Notes: generated from the sequence alone by a model not told the origin. 64,000 nucleotides of DNA from Isoetes taiwanensis (GCA_021234155.1 JAJEKV010000026.1:18460462-18524461); one strand, 5' to 3'. Positions 9,624 to 20,016 are shown, counted from the first letter of the stretch. Made by a program: numbers and translations.

Positions 9624-10863
9624 TTAGCGTTCCCCTTTAATGGAACTGGCCAAGTGCATGTCCTTGGTCATCAGAGTTAGCCTCTTGGCGTGTATAGTGC
9701 ACGTCGTTGAGTCTTCAAATGTCGATCGCCTTTCGCCAACCGCTTCTTGCAAGGCTAGCAAAGATTCGCTGCAGCATCGGCCATGCCGGAGTCGAATTCC
9801 TGCATGACTTCCTTCACGAGCCTGGCGAACGGTGCATGGGGGATGAGAAGGCCATAGCTTCTCTGAAAATGCCGGATCTCCCGGATTGCTTATGACAATT
9901 TCGATCCGGCTTTCCTGGCTTTTGGCTTCTTTGGAGGAGTAGGCTTCTCTGGAGGCAGCTTGAGAGTCTGCTTCTTCGATGGACGTCCTCCTTCGACATA
10001 AGTGACCTTGTTCGTCTGATAGTAGGAGTTGTAGGCCTCCCACTTCTTCATATATTCCTTGTGCACCTTCAACTTTTTCTGGTAGACCCTGAGATGGTCT
10101 ACCACGTAAGACTCTCGGGCAGATCGGGGTGGCTTCTTCGGATCCTTGTCTTTCTCCCATGTTGGGTAGGGCGGGGGTGCTTGTACCTGCCGATCCTGGT
10201 CTGTTGGATCCTCATATGTGGGTTTGGAGGAGCTCCCACCTTCTTGATGAGGATTTTAATCTTCATCATCTGAGTCATCCGAGGATAGGGGTTGGTCTGC
10301 CACGCTCGCTGATGACAATCTTTACATTTGGGGGTCTTCATCTTCCTCTTGGGCTCCTCCTTCTTCTTGCCCTTGAGTTTCTTCTTTGCTTCTCGCCTCC
10401 TTTGCCTCCTTTTCTTCTCTTTTCCTTCTTCTTCTCGGGGCTTTCACAAGGCCGGCCTTCGCTGCATTTTGATCCAGGCCTCGAGCTCTTCTTCTAAAGT
10501 TGGCTTGGGAGTGGGGTCCCTCTGCTCCTCCTGTTCCTTGGCCGCCTGCTCTCGTTCTGCCCTTTCTTGTTCTTGTTTTTCCTTTTCCATCTGCTCGAAC
10601 ACTCTTTGAATTTCATCATCCTCCGATCCAATGTCTGCTTCTTCGTCCACCTGGTGGTCGATGACGTCGGTCACCTTTTCTTGTGATCCTTGCTCGGATC
10701 CCTCCTCCTGCAGCTCCTCTGAAGTGCTCTCCTCGCCTGATGAAGGTTGGTCTTCTCCTGCGAGAAGTTGCTCCCGAAGTAGCTGCTGTATGCGCCTCTT
10801 ATCTTGGGCGCTAGGCATTTCACCTGGTCGATACTTCTGAGCGGTCTGTTTGGTGTGCGCCAT
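9624..10863 (-). pseudogene. Retrotransposon-borne histone H3-like protein (element A)
   Basis: The ATG at 10863 opens MAHTKQTAQKYRPGEMPSAQ. Histone H3 starts MARTKQTARK and has YRPG just before its alpha-N helix; R2 and R8 here are H (CAC) and Q (CAG), one G-to-A change each from CGC and CGG. Next come an acidic stretch (GSEDDEIQRVFEQMEKE), a Lys/Glu-rich basic run (EAKKKLKGKKKEEPKRK) and YMKKWEAYNSYY. The C-terminal 90 residues are an H3 fold: AIREIRHFQRSYGLLI (H3: ALREIRRYQKSTELLI), PFARLVKEVMQEF (PFQRLVREIAQDF), LLALQEAVGE (VMALQEAAEA), FEDSTTCTIHAKRLTLM (FEDTNLCAIHAKRVTIM), ending KDMHLASSIKGER (KDIQLARRIRGERA). About 413 codons against 135 in H3. Broken by a stop at 9890-9892 and a frameshift near 9776. 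The second palindrome pair and a TATA box lie upstream. Confidence 0.9.
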
Positions 10864-10995
10864 GTCTTACTTCACGTCAATCGGAGCTCTGGCGCCCAAA
10901 AATCGCGTCAAATTGCGGAGCTAAATTCTAGACACTAGACAAATTCTAGCTAAATTCTAGACAAAACGCAGTCTACAAATGAGAGGGGTTTGGGT

Positions 10996-11005
10996 CTACT
11001 TATAG
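10996..11005 (-). promoter_or_regulatory. TATA box ahead of the H3-like gene, element A
   Basis: The minus strand reads CTATAAGTAG, about 130 bp upstream of the H3-like ATG and 105 bp downstream of the nearest palindromic unit. In element B a perfect CTATAAATAG stands at the equivalent place (62411-62420), 102 bp from its palindrome. Confidence 0.65.
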
Positions 11006-11109
11006 TTTGGGCAAATTTTAGGTCAAACTCTAAGTTACTCATTTTCACGTGTCAAAGCACCTATTAACCTAAAACATGTGCTTACTTCAGAGTTTTCTAA
11101 GCAATTTTA

Positions 11110-11172
11110 CTCATGGTGTGCGCTAGAGGGCTGATCTAATATTTAGATCAAGGCTCTGGCGCATACCGTGAG
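11110..11172. promoter_or_regulatory. 63-bp palindromic unit 3 (element A, upstream of H3-like gene)
   Basis: Outer arms begin CTCATGGTGTGC and end GCATACCGTGAG; the inner palindrome is TGATCTAA...TTAGATCA. The inner sequence differs from units 1 and 2 by paired changes (CC/GG becomes TC/GA), so pairing is kept. Confidence 0.83.
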
Positions 11173-11322
11173 CACTTTTGCATTTTAGACTACAATTTTA
11201 TAACTTCTAGACATATTCCTAGGGGTGTGATATACAATTCTAGCTAAATCTTAGCTTAAAATTTGATTTAGCATATTATGTTGTTCAGATTCTTCAAGTT
11301 TCAAGTTGATTATGGCCAGTTA

Positions 11323-11385
11323 CTCATGATGTGCGCCTGGGCCTCAACCTAAAATTTAGGTTGGTGCTCTGGCGCATACCATGAG
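11323..11385. promoter_or_regulatory. 63-bp palindromic unit 4 (element A, upstream of H3-like gene)
   Basis: Outer arms CTCATG and CATGAG are both changed from CTCACG/CGTGAG so that they still pair; the inner palindrome is CAACCTAAAATTTAGGTTG. It is 213 bp from unit 3 and lies 170 bp from the primer binding site. Confidence 0.83.
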
Positions 11386-11555
11386 TAATTTCTGCACTTA
11401 GTAAAATTTTTGTTCAATTTCTAACTGTTACTAGCTTCGCATAACTATAAAAAAATGAGAAAAAATTTTCCCACTTTCTCGAGGTTTGAGGATCCTACTA
11501 AGTTAGTACTACTGGGAGCATGGCCAGTGCTTTGCCCTTGGTCTCCAAGAACATT

Positions 11556-11567
11556 GCTCTGATACTA
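11556..11567 (-). other. Primer binding site (methionine tRNA type), element A
   Basis: The minus strand reads TAGTATCAGAGC directly next to the LTR, one base from TGGTATCAGAGC, the common plant LTR primer site complementary to the 3' end of a methionine tRNA. Its place fixes the LTR end and the element's orientation. Confidence 0.85.
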
Positions 11568-11568
11568 C

Positions 11569-13117
11569 TTTGACGTCCCCTACTCATATATGGTGCACTC
11601 ACCGTATACAAACAGGAGTTCATCCCCCATACCAGCTCCATGCTGATACAAGGCCCTTCCACGTATCACTGCAACCTTGACGAGTTCCAGTGGGAAGAAT
11701 GAAGGGGTCATTTTACCCTCGCCTCCCTCGTGGCCTACCTAGTCATGAAGCATAAACATACATGTCAGTACAAATACATCAACATCACATGACCATCACG
11801 AAGGATGGTTCACCACATATCTGCATAGGCAAAGATCAGTACATCACATATGGAGATTCTACCCAAAACTCAGACTCAAGAGGGATGACTGACGGCTTGG
11901 GTCTCCAGAAGTCATTGCAGACAGAATTCATGGCAAATGGATTTGGCTGGCATAAGAGCATGGCTTAGGATAGTCCACTCCATCCGCCCCTCCTGTGCAC
12001 ACTTTGCAAAGTGGGTTGAAAAGTCTTGGGACCTCGACCAGAGCCCCCGGATGCATAGCCAAAGGGGCTACTCCCCGGGTTGCATCTCCCCGCCCATGGG
12101 GCCTGGGAGGGGATCACTCCCACCGTGAGGCTAGCATGTCGACTCAAGGTGACTAGAGGGCCACTGCCCGTACTCGACTTGAACTCCATGGAAGGTGTAC
12201 ACCACCCCAAGAGTGTCGAACCCATGCAAAGCCCTCACGCAGTGGCAGAGCATTAGGTCTAGTGCACTATAGTCCCCGATAGGCTTTACTACCGAGGGAC
12301 GGATCATGAGTCGACATGCACCTCCTTTAAGCCGCCTGCCCCTCCACCCACAACTGTGTGTGGCTCTTGTACATGTGCCTAATTTAATAGTGCATTAAAG
12401 AGGGCTAGCTAGGAGCATCAACTACTAGGCTTTAAGACCTCTACCCCCCTTCCCAATACAATGATTCCACAGAGATCATCATCACATACATATCATAGAA
12501 GAACTAAAGAATAAGATTTAATCTAAATCACAGAGTTAGGTTCTTTAGTTATGGCTTGATATCTAGAGGTCTAGATGGTTGTTATGGGCAATTCAATAGG
12601 CTAAACCTACTTATTCTATGTCTAGAAGGCGATTAGACTATTGAATTGGCAAAATACCCGATCCCCCGGCTTGCTCCTCCCCGCCTCGAATGCATCCATG
12701 CCGCGTAACCGCTTGAAGATGAAACTAGAAAGGGAAGGTGATGAGCTAAGCCTGCCGAGAGAGACTTTCGAGCGAGATTGGCTCTTGGAGCAAGCAAAAC
12801 GGAGTTCTAGAAGGCCGTCGGGACTAAAATGGAAAGTTAGGGTTTCATATGCCTTATATAGACTATAAGTTAGGCTAAGGTTTCCTATTAATCCTTGAGC
12901 ATGTGGGACAAATGGGTGTGGCCCACTTGCCTATATTAATTAAGTGGGCTAAAGTGTACACATGAATAAATATGTGACACCTTGCAAGTTGCCCCTAGGG
13001 TGCTACTTGCTTAGTTACACCCTGGGCGACACGCCGACGGATGGCGGTACGCTGCGGATTTAGGCAAAGATACAAGATAACGCCCCGGGACCGTGATATC
13101 GTGGCCGGAACGCCATG
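11569..13117 (-). repeat. 5' LTR of gypsy element A
   Basis: About 1.55 kb, matching the 1.56-kb LTRs of element B along its length (shared CACTC..GTATACAAACGGGAG start, and the stretch around 12340-12600). The left edge TTTGACGTCCCC corresponds to TGTGGCGCCCCT in element B. The right edge is set by comparison with GTCACA at 52975 and at 19730. It contains CTATATAAGG (12852-12861, minus strand), a likely promoter TATA box, beside a telobox (12836-12844). No second LTR for this element is in the window. Confidence 0.87.
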
Positions 13118-13118
13118 C

Positions 13119-13375
13119 TGATTCACCCATTATCAACATCCGCTAAGGTGATCCCCGATATCTCATAGCTATTGGCGCCAGAAGCCAAATAAGGTGGATC
13201 ATAACACGAAGTTAGCCCGGCAAACTAATCTCAAAGACCATTAGCTTTGGATTGCGTGTAGGGATCAAGAAGAATACTCCCTTATTTGGCAACCGACAAG
13301 ATCATTGTAGCTCATTGAGCACTTGATCGCTTCGATGTGGTGCAATGTAAGATGGCTTAATAATCCATGGGAGAT
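13119..13375 (-). pseudogene. Small ORF s1, copy 1 (frameshifted)
   Basis: Counterpart of the intact 80-codon ORF at 19730-19972, here broken by several 1-3 base differences, many at CTG/CAG positions of the other copy. TATA-like CTATAAAAG lies upstream near 13403-13411. Since the differences look like consensus errors, its broken state is uncertain. Confidence 0.5.
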
Positions 13376-13756
13376 GAATGACCTCTACCACTTAATGGAG
13401 CTGCTTTTATAGTGAAGTAAAATTAATGTGAATTATTGGTGTAGATTGTAGCCATTATTGAGCATGTACAAGAGTCATGTACACGTACAAGTATAATGCA
13501 TATTTTATATGGATATATATGGCATGTGAAATCATGATTTGTATCTTGGATTTTAGTAAGGTAAAAGTATTTGTGCTTGAGTAAATTAGGTGTGCTTGAA
13601 ATTAGGACCGCTTTGCGTAAAAAGTGGAGGTCAAGAGCACACCGCTACAAATTACTCGTGTTCGATACATCAAATAATATTCATTATGCTTACATCCTTT
13701 AATATTTCAGAAGTGCTTATATCATTATATCCTTAACAGGTACACAAGTCATCACT

Positions 13757-13998
13757 GATTCACTCATCATCAACACCTGCTGAGGTGATGGCATAGATCT
13801 CCTGATCAGAAAGCCAATATAGGTGGATCACAACACCAGTGAGCTCGAGGCAATCTAATCTCGTGACCATCAGCTTTGATTGCGTGATAGGGATCAAGTT
13901 TGACACCCTTTTCTCACGATTCACCAAGATCATTGTAGCTCATGTAGCACTTGATGGTTTGGATGTGCTCCGACAAGGAGGCAAGGAAGCCCCGGGAG
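13757..13998 (-). pseudogene. Small ORF s2, copy 1 (frameshifted)
   Basis: Counterpart of the intact 74-codon ORF at 20367-20591. It sits about 630 bp from s1 copy 1 in the same orientation and repeats its promoter-like upstream DNA. Frames are broken as read. Confidence 0.5.
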
Positions 13999-14630
13999 AT
14001 GAATGACCTCTACCACCAATGGAGCTGCTTTTATAGTGAAGCAAAAATTATTGATGTGAATTATTGGTGTAGATTGTAGCCATTATTGAGCTGCGGTATA
14101 AGTATCATGTACACGTACAAGTATAATTCATAATTTGTATGGATATGTGTATCATGTGACCTCATGTATCTTGGGCTCAAGAAGTAGGTGAAAGTATTGG
14201 TGCTTGAGCAAATTAGTTGTGCTTGAAATTCTCAAATTTGCGTTATTCTCTCCAATTAATGAAATCATGCTTGATATGATATGTGTGTACTTCTATGAAT
14301 TTCATTTGTGTTGATTCTGAAAAATGTTCGGTTTAGAGGTGTCTCGGCTAATGGAATGTACGATAACTGATAGCTAGAAACAATTGTTGTGAACTTAATA
14401 TTGGTATTAGGGCAATGCAATGGAAGTTAATTTGTTTTGATTATTGGTTAGTGTTCATTATGTGGTTTAGAGTTCACCTTGACGAAATATTCTCTTGCTT
14501 GAATGTTGGTAGTCTTGTTTTCTCAGATTCTTTTGTATTTAAAGGTAAGCCTTTCACCCTCGAGACTGACAAGTTACATTACAAATTTTGATGGCATATC
14601 GCTTAAATTGATTGCTCTTGTGTTTGTTAG

Positions 14631-14807
14631 GGTCATATTGCTCCATCATCCTCTGATTCTGGATCTTTAGGCAACATAATTGCAGACTTCTATTGGGTTT
14701 GTATTCCATGCCTTTCATATGGGTTTCTCGTTTGCCGAAAGTTCAACATTAAGGTGGTATGGAGCTATATCCCCTAATAGGGAAGTCATTTGACACCGGG
14801 AAAAAAG
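14631..14807 (+). pseudogene. Sterol delta-7 reductase (DWF5-like) exon pair, copy 1
   Basis: Same two exons as at 21237-21418, with the intron between. The first exon (14631-14696) is identical in length and sequence to copy 2; the second is damaged at its acceptor (CAG reads GTG). See the copy 2 entry for the family argument. Confidence 0.5.
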
Positions 14808-15122
14808 GTAAATATTAGCAACCATTTTTTTTCTTTGCTATCCGCAAAATTTAGAAAATCCTTATTATGCAGAAAGCTTGTCAAAATAGCAAAGGGAAAG
14901 CATAGGAGTGTTGAGCAGCCTGGCCGCTAAGATGGTAATTATTATCAAGTCTTAGTAGAAGTTAATAGTAAATTTAATATCATATATTTCTTCCGTTGTT
15001 TCCTTTCTCGATCTCAAGACACAATTGTCCAAATTGTCACACCGTGAGAGCCAAGATCCAAGATTGCGAAAAGATTCTCGCACAGTGGCATGTCTTTGGG
15101 TGCTTTATCCCGGGAAACACAT

Positions 15123-15170
15123 GAGGCAAATGAATAGAATTGGTGGAAAATCAAATTCGAGAAGGTGGTG
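15123..15170 (+). pseudogene. Glutamate synthase exon fragment, copy 1
   Basis: Matches 21739-21786 except that CTGG reads CG, which shifts the frame inside the GGKSNSGEGGE motif. The donor GGTGAG|GTACCG is preserved. Confidence 0.5.
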
Positions 15171-16650
15171 AGGTACCGATGCACTTTTATCTCCGATTCT
15201 TATGTGCACATATTCATACTTCTTATCCGTGGAGTTGGAGGTAAAAGGATCCGTTAGTGTTTTTGATTAAAAACGGTGTTTTATTGATTTCATGCCATAT
15301 TCAGTCCCTTCGATGCATTCACAAAGATTGTCACTTTATCTAAACCGAATGGAACAAGCATTTAGCGAGAATGGTAACGCTAGACAACTTAATGCGCTTG
15401 ATTTAGAATAAGTAGTAGATAACCTACCATTTAGGGAAATATTTAAGACATGAGTTTATTTTCATTCGTATGTTAGCTATGTAAGCAGTGCTCAAGGATT
15501 GTACAGCTTCTTTTAAAATGATTGCTAAAGGCTTGAGGTTTTGATTTGTATACGCTTGTCTCAAAGCTTTTCTATTTTGTTATTACTTGATCCATAATTT
15601 GTATTCTGTATTTTTTTCTAGGTTATGGTATTGAGCCGCAAGTGACATATTGTACCCGTAGGGACAAATGGTAGCAAAAGTGGCTGATGCCGGAAGTTTA
15701 GGGCCCTGATGCCTTATCCAGTGGAGGGAGGTAAAAGGATCCGGGTTAGTGTTTTTGATTAAAAAATGGTGTTTTATTGATTTCATGCCATATTCGTGTT
15801 CCTTCTCGATGCATTCACAACATTGTCACTTTATCTAAAACCGAATGGAACAAGCATTTAGCGAGAATGGTAAGTTAGACAACTTAATGCAAAGCTTGGA
15901 CAAGAATAAGAAGTAGATAGCCTACCATTTAGGGAAATATTTAAGACATGAGTTTATTTTCATTCGTATGTTAGCTATGTAAGGTGCTCAAGGATTGTAC
16001 AGCTTTTTAAAATGATTGCTAAAGGCTTGAGGTTTGATTTGTATACACTTGTCTCAAAGCTTTTCTAAAGTCAGCTTCATATTAACGCTTGCACTGGGCA
16101 AAGGATGAAAATTAAACTTGTCACAGGCAATGCTTCATCATGATTGATAATTCCAAAGATGATTTGTGCCTCCGTGATGATGTTTATCAAAGGCAATAGC
16201 TGGTGGGATGGCTATTGCCAATCTATTGTTTTCGCCATAAAAGATGCCAAAAATGCATCTTTGAAAATTTTGCATGATAAATGGAAATGGCGATCGTGAT
16301 TGAGCTTGGCAACTAATATAGCATGCACCAAATTACCAAGGCTTATTGAGTTTCACTTTACTTGAAATGCGGCCATGATTTGATTAAATTATCTGGTGGT
16401 CTTTATTAGGTGCATTCCCATTACTACCCGACCAGATTTCGAAGTTTGCCACGCCGATATTTTATCGGTCCTTTTACCGCTTTCCAACGCTCCATTCCCA
16501 TTAGACCGCCTCCACGCCAAGGGACATACTCCATGACAATGTAAACGTTTAAGTCATCTTTATTGTGCATCATAAAACCGCACCAAATTCCCGTGGCTTG
16601 CAACTTTATGACGCTGAGGGCTAAGTTTATCAAACCGGTATCACTCTCAG

Positions 16651-16860
16651 CGACCCCCGTGTTAAGTGAAGATAAAGTAAAGCAATGTGTTGATCCAAAG
16701 TTGAAAGGAGAATATCCAAATAAGGCAGCTTGCAAAAGTAAGTATTTGGTACAAAACATCATTCTCACACAAGGTTGTCGCTCTATGTGTGCAATATGAA
16801 GCTGACTTTAGGCTTGGAAAATGAGCATTGTTGTAAAAGCATTGGAACCTTTATTGCTGG
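16651..16860 (+). pseudogene. PTI1-like protein kinase C-terminal exons, copy 1
   Basis: Exon 1 (16651-16737) reads [18 protein letters not shown] then [11 protein letters not shown] with a good donor (AAAA|GTAAGT). After a 36-bp gap ending in ACAAG, exon 2 (from 16774) reads [13 protein letters not shown] and, after one frame change, MSIVVKALEPLL. This closely follows the end of plant PTI1-like receptor-like cytoplasmic kinases ([12 protein letters not shown]...ALCVQYE..FRPNMSIVVKALQPLL, from memory). The catalytic domain is absent. It is a fragment carried in the Helitron, on the Helitron's strand, so no kinase can be made. Confidence 0.75.
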
Positions 16861-17811
16861 ATTTTGTAATTTGTACATTGACGGTCTTAAGTTCTGGCCC
16901 ATAGCAGGTATTGCTGGAAAGAAAATGAGAGGAATTCGTCCTCTTTAGTTGTAATATGTGTATTTAGTCAACTCTTTTATTGGTGTTTGAATAAGAGTTT
17001 GAATTCTCATTAATGTGAACTACCAAATGTTATTCATGCTATTTGTTAGTGAAATAACAATTGCTTAAAATGAAACAACGCAGGTCCAGTCCCCAGAGAT
17101 AAACAAACGAAAGTTCTGCTCAACCCTTGATATTATCCACACAATGCATATTCTTAATAACTGAATTCCAAAGGAGACATTGGAGTTGATTGCTTTTTTG
17201 TTTACTTTGAAAGGCCATGAGGCGATATAGAAGCAAGCTATCAAGCTCAATGTTTCTTTCGCAATGGCTTTTTCTAAGCATTAAAATTCTGCAGCCTAAT
17301 GTGCCTTGCCAAGATCTTCGCACTTTGGCTCTTGGACGTTGGCAAGCTTAAATATGTGAGGAGCACAAATGATGGGAATGCTTATATCTTGCATCTATGA
17401 TGGATGCAACAACCGGAAGCTCATGTTTGGTTTGTCCTTCTCATGCACAATCTGAAAGAATAGCTCTTGCCCTAATTCACCTAAATGGGCAATTTGTGCT
17501 GGCTATGGCAAATACCATGTGGGCCATGTGGATTTCTATAAAATTAGATTTGTATCATTTAAATCTCAATCGTTAAAAAAAAAAGGAACTCCTTTTCGAA
17601 TACATGACTTGAACATTGTGATCTACACGATTGCCTTTGCCTTTTGTGCTTTCCAAAGAGTAACAAGGAGGTTATTGTAAAACCTATAATTATGATTGAT
17701 ATCACATTCAATTAATCACTAGACATGCATTTGCACAATATTTGAACATCAAGGTTCCTTTCCCTTTTATCACCAACAAAATATTCGCCCAAAAATTATG
17801 CCTGACAAAAA

Positions 17812-17839
17812 GCCCAGCAACGCTGGGCACTTTTTCTAG
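17812..17839 (+). other. Helitron B 3' terminus, copy 1
   Basis: 7-bp stem GCCCAGC/GCTGGGC, then ACTTTTT and CTAG, followed by T. The same stem occurs in the ends at 46794 and, as GCCCGGC, at 32096. Confidence 0.88.
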
Positions 17840-18592
17840 TCAAGCTATAAATTCGAAGAGCAATCTGCTAGCAACAGAGACACAACAAATTCAAAAGACT
17901 TCAGGATCTATAAACTTTAATGGTTTATCCATTGATGAATCAGGTTGTCAACCTATTGAGGAAAATGCAGCAGCAGACTCTCAGCAACATGTAATATGTC
18001 CTAATCCTTATCAGGTATTATCTAACCTTAATGGTGAGATAGATATTGGTTTAGATAAGAGCACACCATGTGATCCAATTCATAATTCAGTATAGCCACC
18101 CTAGCCCAAAATACTAAGTCAAATAATCCTCCCATTTTGACTTCTGCTCCTCTGCCTTCTCTGATTGACCTGGATCCTCCTATAGTGGATTATTCTACAT
18201 GCTCCCCCGAGATCTCAAACAAGTTTGCAGATCCGATGGCCTCTTTGCAGGAAGGTGTCAGTCTCCTTTTGCAAGGACAGAAGGATGGAGAAACTATTGT
18301 AACTCAAGACAAAGACAATGTCTTTGTTGCTGAGACTCCAGAGCATAGAGTCAATGATATGCTGATATCTGAAAGAAAGGAGCTTCAAGAAAAAGATAAT
18401 ATCAGGCAAATTAATATTTCTTCTTTAAGTAATATTGAAAATAATACTATGTTTCAATTCTCCTCTGGAGGTTTCTCAGACTCAAGTGATAGTGAGGGTT
18501 ATGGAAGTGATAAGGAAAATTGGGGCAAGGAAGTGTATTTCTTAGAGAATCCTTATTATTGGGGTAAAGGGATTATTATTGGTGGAAGGTGA
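17840..18592 (+). pseudogene. LINE-A ORF1 C-terminal part, copy 1
   Basis: Two open stretches (to 18095 and 18137-18592) give a hydrophilic, acidic protein: IDESGCQPIEENAAAD, then NNTMFQFSSGGFSDSSDSE and GYGSDKENWGKEVYFLENP. This composition and its position before RT fit the tail of plant L1-type ORF1, which binds the RNA. Its upstream half was displaced by the Helitron that ends at 17839. The endonuclease and the first part of RT, expected next, are missing: the sequence jumps directly to the RT FADD region, so an internal deletion joined ORF1 to RT. Confidence 0.55.
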
Positions 18593-18942
18593 ACAGGTTT
18601 TGGTTAATCAGTTTGCAGACGATACCTTCTTGCTAGTGGATGGTGAAGAGAATAATGTGCAGATAATCAAAAAGATTTTGGATATATTTTCAATTGCATC
18701 TAGTTGTCTCCTTAAATGGGCTAAGTGTAGTGCTTTATGGGTGGAGAAGGAAGCAGTTCCGCATTTTTTATATGAGTATGCCTGGAAGGTTGTTGTACCA
18801 TCTGCAAAGATAAAGCTTCTAGGAGTCCCCTTTGGTCTAGATATTGACATGAATGAAGCATGGGATGAAATTATCTTAAATTTACAAAGGCAACTGATTT
18901 GGTGGAGAGGTTCAAAGTTATCCTTGGCAGGTAGAATTCAAG
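18579..18942 (+). pseudogene. LINE-A RT fragment, copy 1
   Basis: Reads VNQFADDTFLLVDGEE (FADD is the catalytic box of L1-type RT), KILDIFSIASSCLLKWAKC, and IKLLGVPFGLDIDMNEAW to KLSLAGRIQ, then stops at the duplication junction at 18942 and runs into LTR sequence. The frame after GRIQ in the track is chimeric. Confidence 0.85.
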
Positions 18943-19729
18943 CCAGTCTGGCCCTTCCACCCACAACCAGGTGTGGCTCTTGTACACAGGCCGAATTTAA
19001 TAGTGCATTAAAGAGGGCTAGCTAGGAGCATCAACTACTAGGCTTTAAGACCTCTACCCCCCTTCCCAATACAATGATTCCACAGAGATCATCATCACAT
19101 ACATATCATAGAAGAACTAAAGAATAAGATTTAATCTAAATCACAGAGTTAGGTTCTTTAGTTATGGCTTGATATCTAGAGGTCTAGATGGCTGCTATGG
19201 GCAATTCAATAGGCTAAACCTACTTATTCTATGTCTAGAAGGCAGATTAGACTATTGAATTGGCAAAATACCTGATCCCTGGCTTGCTCCTCCTGCTCTG
19301 AATGCATCCATGCTGCAGAACTGCTTGAAGATGAAACTAGAAAGGGAAGGCTGATGAGCTAAGCTGCTCAGAGAGACTTCGGGAGCGAGATTGGCTCTTG
19401 GAGCAAGCAAAACGGAGTTCTAGAAGGCTGTGGACGAAAATGGAAAGTTAGGGTTTCATATGCCTTATATAGACTATAAGTTAGGGCTAAGGTTTCCTAT
19501 TAATCCTTGAGCATGTGGGACAAATGGGTGTGGCCCACTTGCCTATATTAATTAAGTGGGCTAAAGTGTACACATGAATAAATATGCACACCCTTGCAAG
19601 TTGCCCCCTAGGGTGCTACTTGCTTAGCTACACCTCGGCGTACACGTCGATCGGGATGGCGTGTACGCGTGACGAGGCAGTACAGTATACGTCCTGGGAC
19701 CGTATACTGTGCTGGAACGTCACAGTGAT

Positions 19730-19972
19730 TCACTCATTATCAACATCTGCTAAGGTGATCCCTGATATCTCATAGCTATTGCGCTCAGGAAGCCAAATAA
19801 GGTGGATCATAACACGAGTTAGCCCGGGGCAACGAATCTCAGCACCATTAGCTTTGGATTGCAGGTAGGGATCAAGAAGAATACTCCTTATTTGGCAACC
19901 GACAAGATCATTGTAGCTCATTGAGCACTTGATCGCCTCGATGTGGTGCACAGAAGATGGCGAATAATCCAT
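19730..19972 (-). CDS. Small ORF s1, copy 2 (80 codons)
   Basis: An open frame from ATG to stop, beginning MDYSPSSVHHIEAIKCSMSY and containing DPYLQSKANGAEIRC and LTRVMIHLIWL. I do not recognise a family. It shares the pattern IKCxMSYNDLxxC, LDPYLQSKAxGxEIRCxxLTRVxIHLxWL with s2, 395 bp away on the same strand, so the two are tandem duplicates. CTATAAAAG (20008-20016) stands 36 bp upstream of the ATG. The stop abuts the LTR boundary at 19730, so the insertion may have trimmed its 3' end. It may be an exon of a captured gene rather than a whole gene. Confidence 0.45.
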   Translation of the reverse strand: MDYSPSSVHHIEAIKCSMSYNDLVGCQIRSILLDPYLQSKANGAEIRCPGLTRVMIHLIWLPERNSYEISGITLADVDNE

Positions 19973-20007
19973 GGGAGATGAATGACCTCTACCGCCGAAT
20001 GGAGCTG

Positions 20008-20016
20008 CTTTTATAG
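20008..20016 (-). promoter_or_regulatory. TATA-like box of small ORF s1
   Basis: Minus strand CTATAAAAG followed by CAGCTCCATTCGGCGGTAGA; the same block stands before s2 at 20636-20644. Spacing to the ATG is short, leaving a leader of only about 10 bases. Confidence 0.45.

Larger units (their letters stand above)
515..13117 (-). mobile_element. Ty3/gypsy element A with extra 5' genes, 3'-truncated
   Basis: Reading on the minus strand from right to left: 5' LTR (11569-13117), primer binding site, palindrome pair, histone H3-like gene, second palindrome pair, ORF X, gag, protease, reverse transcriptase (split by a Helitron), RNase H and integrase. Integrase after RNase H is the Ty3/gypsy order. 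The 3' LTR is missing: homology to element B stops near 515, within the integrase C-terminal region. About 4.4 kb lies between 5' LTR and gag, unusual since extra genes in plant gypsy elements normally lie 3' of pol. Reading frames are broken in most genes, so this copy is probably inactive. Confidence 0.9.
13118..17839 (+). mobile_element. Helitron B body with captured exons, copy 1 (5' end missing)
   Basis: The 3' end is a hairpin GCCCAGC-AAC-GCTGGGC (17812-17828) followed by CTAG (17836-17839) and host T, joining directly to LINE coding sequence at 17840. No 5' TC terminus is visible because the gypsy LTR abuts at 13117. Inside are two small tandem ORFs on the minus strand and plus-strand exon fragments of a sterol reductase, a glutamate synthase and a PTI1-like kinase, separated by AT-rich intron-like DNA. 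No RepHel protein is seen, so it is non-autonomous. Confidence 0.8.
12329..18942. repeat. Tandem duplication, unit 1 (6.6 kb)
   Basis: The unit runs from inside the LTR (AAGCCGCCTG at 12329) to a LINE RT sequence ending AATTCAAG at 18942 and is repeated directly after. The join shares AAG between the two breakpoints. It holds 0.8 kb of LTR, the Helitron body and 1.1 kb of LINE. Long parts are identical between units; most differences are small and lie at CTG or CAG. Confidence 0.9.

Noticed and set aside
10129-10609. Plus-strand Phe/Leu/Ser-rich ORFs opposite the H3-like gene
   Set aside because: They are reverse-strand shadows of the Lys/Glu-rich linker of the minus-strand gene.
16424-16768. 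Minus-strand 114-codon ORF with VYIVMEY, resembling a kinase hinge
   Set aside because: No other kinase motif in that frame; the plus strand of the same DNA carries clear PTI1-like C-terminal exons, so this is a shadow.
18942-19025. C-terminal extension of the LINE RT ORF (SLALPPTTRC...)
   Set aside because: It is read-through across the duplication junction into LTR sequence.
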